From NCBI GenBank assembly GCA_050693165.1, contig JBOGVX010000106.1:1-18899 (forward strand): a stretch of DNA of 18,899 nucleotides, read 5' to 3'. Source of the DNA: CAZKFH01 sp050693165. GTDB taxonomy: Bacteria > Actinomycetota > UBA4738 > CALAEC01. Below the pieces are notes generated by a model. It searched no databases. It saw nothing but the letters and a program-made list of their open reading frames with translations, and was not told the DNA's origin. Both the position numbers and the translations under genes were made by a program. Every line of letters starts with the position of its first letter. The first letter of the stretch is position 1. Below, piece by piece: positions 14,337-18,899 of this stretch.

Positions 14337-14351
14337 ACGGCGCGTTACTCT
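14323..14351 (+). promoter_or_regulatory. Promoter of the cupin gene
   Basis: TTGGGC (14323-14328), a 17-base spacer and TACTCT (14346-14351) form a good SigA-type promoter. The start codon GTG 14359 is 7 bases past the -10, so the transcript is expected to be leaderless. This is the clearest promoter in the window. Confidence 0.65.
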
Positions 14352-14358
14352 GCCGGAC

Positions 14359-14697
14359 GTGGACGCTGCCGACCTCCGAGACTACGTCGAGTTCGAGGAA
14401 GGCGAGGTCCTGCGCCGAACGGTCTTCGAGTCCGAACGGGTGTGGGCCCAGACCCTGTGCCTCGACCGCAACGGCTCGTACGGTCCTGTCAGCGACAACG
14501 ACTCCGATGCGATCGTTACGATCCTCGCGGGCGAGGCCGTTTTCCTGGTGGACAAGAAGAGAAGGCGGATGAAGCAGTGGGGGTGCGTCCTCGTCCCCGG
14601 CGGAGCGGAACTGGTGGTCAGGAACGCGTCGACCGAACCGCTCGTGATCCTGATGGTGGTGGCTCCCCCGCCGCCCCCTCAAGAGGCCCGGGACTAA
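14359..14697 (+). CDS. Small cupin-domain protein
   Basis: A 112-residue single-domain cupin. The core runs from about residue 30 to 103: a strand around LCLDRNGSYGPVSDNDSDAIVTILAGEAVFLVDKK, then WGCVLVPGGAELVVRNASTEPLVILMVVAP, the second cupin half with PGGAEL. The usual HxH metal ligands of motif 1 are not obvious (the region reads PVSDNDSD), so metal binding is doubtful and the role could be sensing or binding. It ends in a proline run. The GTG start follows a TACTCT hexamer by 7 bases with no Shine-Dalgarno sequence. The stop TAA shares bases with the stop of the convergent permease gene. Confidence 0.82.
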   Translation: MDAADLRDYVEFEEGEVLRRTVFESERVWAQTLCLDRNGSYGPVSDNDSDAIVTILAGEAVFLVDKKRRRMKQWGCVLVPGGAELVVRNASTEPLVILMVVAPPPPPQEARD

Positions 14698-16106
14698 CCG
14701 CGCTCGCCGCTGCGCCGCAGCATCAGCGCCGCCGCTCCGAAGGAGACCGCGAACGCCACGAGGCTCGCCGGCACGTTACCGCCCGCCAGGGGATGCTCCA
14801 GGCCGACGGAGCGGAAGACCGACGCGACCCAGGAAGTCCAACCCTCCGGACCCACGGGCGAGAACGCGTGGAACACGAGGAAGCCGAGCACCCATGCCAC
14901 GAACGCCGCGGGGCGGAAGCGAGTCGTGTCGCCGAAGAGCCGTACCTCTCCGTAGCTCCCGCGGTTGGCCAGGTGATAGTCGGCGAGGAACACCGCGAAG
15001 AGCGGAACGAACACCGAGCCGATGAGCAACAGGAAGCTCTCGTAGGTCAAGTAGCCGTTCGAGGGCAGGCCGAACAACCACGCGGCAACGCCCACGGCCA
15101 CGGCCGAAACCGCGACGATCGCGCCACGCTGCTTCAGTCGCGGGGCCAGGTTCTGCGCGGAGACCGCGCTCGAGTAGATGTCGGCGAATGCCTCGTCGGT
15201 CTCCCCGACGAGCAGGACCACAAGCACCAACGTTCCGCCGCCGAGCGTGACGATCGCGCCGCCGATGTCGCCCGGGGAGGGAAAGATCGGAGCGCCGCCT
15301 GCGAGCACGAGCAGGGCGCCCAGCGCGTAGAACCAGACGTTCCCCAGCAGGTATCCGACGAACGTGCCGGCGGCCGACGAGACTCCACGCCTCGCGAACC
15401 GGTTGTAGTCGGCGACGAGCGGGATCCACGAGACGGGCAAGGCGATCACGAGGTCGACCCCACCGCCGAACGTCAGGAAGCTGTTGTCCCCCTGTTGGGA
15501 CCAGATCGCTGACAGGTCCACGGTCGTCAGGACCCTGACGGTTATCCAGAGCGCGGCGGCGCCAAGTACCCAGACGCCGAAGCGCTCCATCCACCGGCGC
15601 ACGACCAGAACGGGGCCTCCGAGCGAAAGCGCGACGCAAACGAGAGCCGCAACGGCCAGCCAGATGTAGAACGAGCTCACGCCGAGGATCGGTCCGGTGA
15701 TCCTGCTCGCCACCAGCGCCATCGCCCACAGCTCGAACGCGGTCCAGCCCAGGAGCTGAAGGATGTTCAGCGCGCTGGGTACGTACGAGCCCCTGATGCC
15801 GAGCGCGTGCCTCAGCAAGACCATCCCGGGGACGCCCTCGCGAGCACCTGCCCTGCCGACGAGCGCGAGAGGCACGCAACCGATCGCCGACCCCAGGACG
15901 ATCGCGAGCAGCGCCTGCGGAAACGACAGCGAGGGGATGAGAAGTCCGCCGGCGACAAGGACTAGAAGCCCGAGGGCCAGATCACCCCAGAGGACCGCGA
16001 AGTCGAGCCCAGAGAGGCGCCGGACCTGATCCGGGGTCGGGCGCACGCCCCAGACGGGGGCCTCGCGCGAGATGACCTTGTCGAGCCGCTCGGTAACCGT
16101 TGCCAT
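14694..16106 (-). CDS. NCS1-family permease (cytosine/purine/thiamine-precursor type)
   Basis: A polytopic protein of 470 residues with about 12 membrane helices. It matches the nucleobase:cation symporter-1 family (cytosine permease, allantoin and hydroxymethylpyrimidine carriers). Visible features are the N-terminal APVWGVRPTPDQ, the GSAIGCVPLALVGRAGAREGVPGMVLLRHALG segment of helices 2-3, SWIPLVADYNRFAR and a later VGETDEAFADIYSS region. The motif spread resembles CodB/CytX-type carriers of pyrimidines or HMP, but the substrate is uncertain, and no thiamine or pyrimidine gene is adjacent. I chose ATG 16106 because CATAAT (16119 to 16114) lies exactly 7 bases upstream; the ATG at 16115 would overlap it. 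Confidence 0.88.
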   Translation of the reverse strand: MATVTERLDKVISREAPVWGVRPTPDQVRRLSGLDFAVLWGDLALGLLVLVAGGLLIPSLSFPQALLAIVLGSAIGCVPLALVGRAGAREGVPGMVLLRHALGIRGSYVPSALNILQLLGWTAFELWAMALVASRITGPILGVSSFYIWLAVAALVCVALSLGGPVLVVRRWMERFGVWVLGAAALWITVRVLTTVDLSAIWSQQGDNSFLTFGGGVDLVIALPVSWIPLVADYNRFARRGVSSAAGTFVGYLLGNVWFYALGALLVLAGGAPIFPSPGDIGGAIVTLGGGTLVLVVLLVGETDEAFADIYSSAVSAQNLAPRLKQRGAIVAVSAVAVGVAAWLFGLPSNGYLTYESFLLLIGSVFVPLFAVFLADYHLANRGSYGEVRLFGDTTRFRPAAFVAWVLGFLVFHAFSPVGPEGWTSWVASVFRSVGLEHPLAGGNVPASLVAFAVSFGAAALMLRRSGERG

Positions 16107-16113
16107 GGGCAGC

Positions 16114-16119
16114 ATTATG
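16114..16119 (-). promoter_or_regulatory. -10 element of the NCS1 permease gene
   Basis: CATAAT on the minus strand, with GCTGCCC between it and ATG 16106, is the same hexamer with the same 7-base gap as at the LapA-domain gene. It supports a leaderless permease mRNA. No convincing -35 is seen. Confidence 0.5.
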
Positions 16120-16162
16120 CCCGCCGCGCACGGCCGCGCCCACGTGCGAGAATCGCGCCGCC

Positions 16163-16531
16163 GTGAGCAGACCCGAAAAGGGAGAGGAGGCGGCAGTCGA
16201 CGTCACCGTCACGGAGGAGATGCTCGTGAACCTTGGAGGGCGCCGTATCCATCCCGTCTACGCGACCGCGTGGATGGTGCGGCACATGGAGGAGGCGGGC
16301 CGGGCTCTCGTCGAGAAGCACCTCGACCCCGGCGAGGACGCCACCGGCTACTCGCTCTCCGTGATCCACGAGCAGCCCGCCCGCACCGGGGACGCCCTTC
16401 GCGTCACCGCGACCGTCACCGCCGCCTCAGAGCGCGAGTGCGAGGCGCACGTCGAGGTACGCGGACCCCAGGGACTGGTGGGATCGGGCACCCTGATCCA
16501 GCGATACATACGAGCGGGCCGCCTCGACTGA
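16163..16531 (+). CDS. Second FlK-like hotdog thioesterase
   Basis: A 122-residue hotdog-fold protein with the FlK triad at identical spacing: Thr35 (YATAWMV), Glu43 (HMEEAG) and His69 (SVIHEQPARTGD). FlK and the protein at 6744 have the same 8- and 26-residue intervals. The strand RVTATVTAASERECEAHVEV and the GSGTLIQRYI end fit the fold. Its job is probably hydrolysis of a small or aromatic acyl-CoA. The start is GTG 16163; the frame opens earlier at ATG 16100, but that would lie across the permease start. The crotonase gene follows after 14 bases, so both likely serve one CoA-thioester pathway. Confidence 0.84.
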   Translation: MSRPEKGEEAAVDVTVTEEMLVNLGGRRIHPVYATAWMVRHMEEAGRALVEKHLDPGEDATGYSLSVIHEQPARTGDALRVTATVTAASERECEAHVEVRGPQGLVGSGTLIQRYIRAGRLD

Positions 16532-16545
16532 GAGGGGACGACTGA

Positions 16546-17334
16546 ATGACTTACGAGCAGATCACCGTAGGCAGGGATGGCGATGTCGCAAAGATCACGC
16601 TGAACCGCCCCGACAGGCTGAACGCGCTCACCGGGGTGATGAGCGACGAGTTGGTGGAAGCATTCACCGAAGCTCGCGAAGACTCGGGAGTCCGGGCAGT
16701 CCTGTTGACCGGAGCAGGGCGGGGCTTCTGCGCGGGCCAGGACCTGACTGAGTTCCAGAACGACGGCGGGCAGCCTCCCGACATCGAGGCCCACCTCGAG
16801 CGCGCGTACCACAAGCTGATCCCAATCATGGTCGAGATCCCCAAGCCGGTCGTGTGCGCCGTCAACGGCGTGGCGGCCGGGGCAGGCGTCTCCCTCACGG
16901 TCGCGTGCGACGTGAGGATCGCAAGTGAGGCTGCTCGCTTCACCCAGGCGTTCGTGAAGATCGGCCTGGCCCCCGACTCCGGAGGCACATGGCTGCTTCC
17001 GCGCGTTGTCGGGACGGCGAAGGCGCTCGAGCTCTCGATCACCGGCGAGATGGTCGACGCGGAGGCGGCGCTCGCGATGGGGCTCGTCAGCCGTGTGGTG
17101 GCGGCCGACGCCCTGGAGAAGGAGTCGCTCGGCTACGCGGCCGCACTGGCGGCGCTGCCGACCGCCGCGATCGGCGAGGCCAAGGCCCTGATCCGCGGAG
17201 CCATGGGCATCGACCTGCACGAAGCACTCCGCCGGGAAGCGAAGGCCCAGGCCCGCATGGGTCAGACACACGACTTCATTGAGGGCGTGAAGGCCTTCGT
17301 GGAGAAGAGAGAGCCCCGCTTCGAGGGCCGGTAG
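16546..17334 (+). CDS. Enoyl-CoA hydratase/isomerase family protein, PaaG-like
   Basis: A 262-residue crotonase. The oxyanion-hole segments are visible as GRGFCAGQDL (about 57-67) and NGVAAGAGVSL (about 107-117). The substrate-side motif reads GLAPDSGGTWLLPRVVG with Asp144 where hydratases have Glu; Asp at this site and the GGTW..LPR sequence are typical of PaaG, the isomerase that converts ring-1,2-epoxyphenylacetyl-CoA to an oxepin in phenylacetate degradation. The other paa genes are absent here, so related enoyl-CoA isomerases cannot be excluded. GAGGGG about 8 bases before the ATG serves as ribosome-binding site. It is the second gene of a run with the hotdog, SnoaL-like, DUF2269 and ABC permease genes. 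Confidence 0.93.
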   Translation: MTYEQITVGRDGDVAKITLNRPDRLNALTGVMSDELVEAFTEAREDSGVRAVLLTGAGRGFCAGQDLTEFQNDGGQPPDIEAHLERAYHKLIPIMVEIPKPVVCAVNGVAAGAGVSLTVACDVRIASEAARFTQAFVKIGLAPDSGGTWLLPRVVGTAKALELSITGEMVDAEAALAMGLVSRVVAADALEKESLGYAAALAALPTAAIGEAKALIRGAMGIDLHEALRREAKAQARMGQTHDFIEGVKAFVEKREPRFEGR

Positions 17335-17337
17335 TCG

Positions 17338-17694
17338 ATGGATCGCGCCGAGATCGAGGACTGGGTCCGGCGGTACATAGACGCCTGGGAGTCCAACGAC
17401 CCCGAAGCGATAGGCAAGCTGTTCACGGACGACGCCCGCTACTACACCGCACCGTATAGGCCGCCCTGGAGCGGCAGGCAGGGCATCGTAGATGGCTGGC
17501 TCGATCGCAAGGACGAGCCCGGCGAGTGGAGGTTCTCGTTCGAGGTCCTCGGCATCGACGGCGACCTCGGCTTCGTGAAGGGAGTCACCACCTACGACGA
17601 CGGCGATTACAGCAACCTGTGGGTGATCCATCTGGCCGACGACGGACTCGCCTCGGAGTTCACCGAGTGGTGGATGGAGGTCGAGGAGGAGTGA
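17338..17694 (+). CDS. SnoaL-like / NTF2-fold protein
   Basis: A 118-residue NTF2-like protein: helix MDRAEIEDWVRRYIDAWESND, FTDDARYYTAPYRP, GRQGIVDGWLDRK, and the closing strands FKGVTTYDDGDYSNLWVIHLADDGLASEFTEWWME. This resembles SnoaL_2-type proteins, which bind or isomerise small hydrophobic substrates. The ATG follows the crotonase TAG after 3 bases, and the stop overlaps the next start (GTGA), so it is part of a tightly coupled operon. It might act on a related acyl or aromatic intermediate, which is inference from neighbours only. Confidence 0.86.
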   Translation: MDRAEIEDWVRRYIDAWESNDPEAIGKLFTDDARYYTAPYRPPWSGRQGIVDGWLDRKDEPGEWRFSFEVLGIDGDLGFVKGVTTYDDGDYSNLWVIHLADDGLASEFTEWWMEVEEE

Positions 17695-18146
17695 GCCTGT
17701 TCGAGATCGTCAAGTTCGTTCACATCCTGTCGGCGATCGTCGCGGTCGGGTTCAACCTCTCCTACGGGGTCCTCACATCGCGTTCGGCGAAAGAGCCGGA
17801 GCACGAGCTTCACGTGCTCCGGACGATCAAGGTGCTCGACCAGCGGTTCGCGAACGTCGGATACGGGATCCTCCTCGCGACCGGGATATGGATGATCCTC
17901 ATCACCCCGTACGAGCTGACCGAGCTGTGGATCCTGCTCGGGATCGGCCTGTATACCCTGGCCACCCTGATCGGGATCATCGTCTATGCGCCGCTGATCA
18001 GACGTCAGCTCGCCATCCTGCAGGCGGAGGGACCGGGCTCGGCGGGATATCGCCATCTGACGGAGAGAGCGAAGCGACTCGGGGTCACCCTGTCGCTGAT
18101 GGTGATCGTGATCGTCTTCCTCATGGTCACGAAGCCCACTCTCTGA
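17691..18146 (+). CDS. DUF2269-type small integral membrane protein
   Basis: A 151-residue protein with four hydrophobic segments (about 4-24, 51-72, 78-98 and 128-147). The first carries a conserved FVHILSAIVAVGFNLSYG pattern with His, and FANVGYGILLATGIWM follows, typical of DUF2269 predicted membrane proteins of unknown function. The GTG start overlaps the SnoaL-like stop by four bases and is preceded by an AGGAGG-type sequence. Loops are short and mostly basic on one side (RRQLAILQAEGPG). It lies in the hotdog-crotonase operon and ends one base before the ABC permease start codon. Confidence 0.87.
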   Translation: MSLFEIVKFVHILSAIVAVGFNLSYGVLTSRSAKEPEHELHVLRTIKVLDQRFANVGYGILLATGIWMILITPYELTELWILLGIGLYTLATLIGIIVYAPLIRRQLAILQAEGPGSAGYRHLTERAKRLGVTLSLMVIVIVFLMVTKPTL

Positions 18147-18147
18147 G

Positions 18148-18899
18148 ATGAGCGCCGGACGACGCATCTCCACGGGCCTCCGTCACGTGGTTGCCCTCAC
18201 GGTCACCTTCCTGTTCACGATCCCCCTGGTCTTCATGATGGCGGGATCCCTCCGCCCACTCGGGCCACCTCCGCAGACGCTCGAGCTGATCCCGGATCGG
18301 TTCGACGTGAGCAACTTCGGCCGGACCTTCGAGCTGGTGGATCTTCCCCGCTACGCGGTGAACTCGCTGCTGGTCGTGGTGGTCGCTGTCCCCCTCACGG
18401 TGCTGGTCGCGTCGTGGGCGGGCTTCGCCATGGCGCGGCTCCAGGGGCGCGCGGCCACGGTCATGGTCGTGTTGACATTCGTCGCGTTGATGGTCCCTGC
18501 AACCGCATTGATGGTCCCGCGATTCGCGATCTTCAGGACCCTCGGCCTCACCGACACGTTCATCCCCCTCATCGCGCCATCCTTACTCGGCACATCGCCC
18601 TTCTACGTGCTCCTGTTCTATTGGAGCTTCAAGCGCCTGCCGGCCGAGCTGTTCGAGGCGGCCCGCCTCGAAGGTGCGGCCCCGCTGGCGGTCTGGTGGA
18701 GGGTTGCGATGCCGCTCGCGCGTCCGGTCACGGTGGCGGTGGCCGTGCTGGCGTTCACCTTCACATGGAGCAACTTCCTCGATCCGCTCATCTACCTGTT
18801 CGACGAGAACCTGTACACGCTGCCGCTAGGCCTGCGCGCGCTCGCGCAGCTCGACCGGGAGAACTACCCGCTCATGCTCGCCGGCGCGGTGACGGCGAC
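18148..18899 (+). CDS. ABC transporter permease, carbohydrate (MalG/UgpE) type, 3' truncated by window
   Basis: The frame is open to the end of the window (about 250 residues seen, stop outside). It starts with ATG 18148, one base after the DUF2269 stop. The product is an integral membrane permease of the CUT1 sugar-importer type: a cytoplasmic basic N-terminus, a first helix (ALTVTFLFTIPLVFMMAGSLR), a periplasmic stretch ending in VSNFGRTFELV, and several further helices. The cytoplasmic EAA loop that docks to the ATPase reads EAARLEGAAPLAVWWRVAMP (about residues 170-190). An APATAL-like PATALMVPRF segment is also present. Codon 146 is TTA (18583-18585), rare in GC-rich actinobacterial genes. 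No solute-binding protein or partner permease is upstream in this run; they may lie beyond the window. The substrate is unknown. Confidence 0.9.
   Translation, partial: MSAGRRISTGLRHVVALTVTFLFTIPLVFMMAGSLRPLGPPPQTLELIPDRFDVSNFGRTFELVDLPRYAVNSLLVVVVAVPLTVLVASWAGFAMARLQGRAATVMVVLTFVALMVPATALMVPRFAIFRTLGLTDTFIPLIAPSLLGTSPFYVLLFYWSFKRLPAELFEAARLEGAAPLAVWWRVAMPLARPVTVAVAVLAFTFTWSNFLDPLIYLFDENLYTLPLGLRALAQLDRENYPLMLAGAVTA

Noticed and set aside
13542..15512. A 656-codon open frame on the plus strand
   Set aside because: It is antisense to pepA and the permease and crosses the cupin gene in another frame. The Arg/Ser-rich translation is typical of a shadow in high-GC DNA.
16348..17631. A 427-codon open frame on the minus strand
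   Set aside because: It is antisense to the hotdog, crotonase and SnoaL-like genes, all of which have recognisable motifs and ribosome-binding sites.
1..18899. CRISPR array, tRNA or rRNA genes, insertion sequences, prophage or toxin-antitoxin modules
   Set aside because: Read on both strands; no regularly spaced repeats, cloverleaf structure, transposase or integrase signature was found.

Overview
The window is 18.9 kb of GC-rich DNA with 23 protein genes packed on both strands. There is no rRNA, tRNA, CRISPR array or insertion sequence. The organism is most likely an uncultured or deep-branching member of the Actinomycetota. The evidence is a DUF222/13E12-type HNH endonuclease (a family centred on Actinobacteria) under a perfect actinobacterial-type LexA box, strong GC bias at third positions, frequent GTG and TTG starts, and -10 hexamers placed 6 to 8 nt before start codons, as in leaderless actinobacterial mRNAs. 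I cannot place it to a class.

Layout. (a) 1-3928: the 3' end of an Mrp/NBP35 Fe-S carrier ATPase; the SOS-type HNH gene; a PAP2 phosphatase and lgt pair (envelope lipid and lipoprotein chemistry) on the minus strand; and, divergent from it, a small LapA-domain membrane protein. (b) 3925-6718 (minus): a four-gene cassette with no gaps: an eight-helix membrane protein of unknown function, a CPBP intramembrane protease-like protein, a tandem split-barrel flavin/F420-type protein and an SRPBCC lipid-binding-fold protein. (c) 6744-9449 (plus): a FlK-like hotdog thioesterase and a large secreted nine-repeat beta-propeller. (d) 9471-14278: a ThDP enzyme resembling acetolactate synthase or 2-hydroxyacyl-CoA lyase, a mini zinc-ribbon protein, a SAM methyltransferase, a SnoaL-like protein and leucyl aminopeptidase. 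(e) 14359-16106: a cupin and an NCS1 nucleobase/thiamine-precursor permease. (f) 16163-18899 (plus): a run of a second FlK-like hotdog protein, a PaaG-like crotonase, a SnoaL-like protein, a DUF2269 membrane protein and the 5' part of a MalG-type ABC permease.

Gene interplay. Most genes are housekeeping or acyl-CoA accessory functions. The thioesterases, the crotonase and perhaps the ThDP lyase fit CoA-thioester catabolism, but no complete pathway is present. The most interesting signals are regulatory and architectural: the LexA box, two divergent gene pairs whose -10 elements overlap in one short sequence, an 11-bp inverted repeat over a well-formed promoter, two convergent gene pairs that share stop-codon bases, the gapless four-gene membrane cassette, and the secreted propeller that combines FG-GAP calcium loops with 'DG..LW' strands. 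I found no clear new defence or mobile system.
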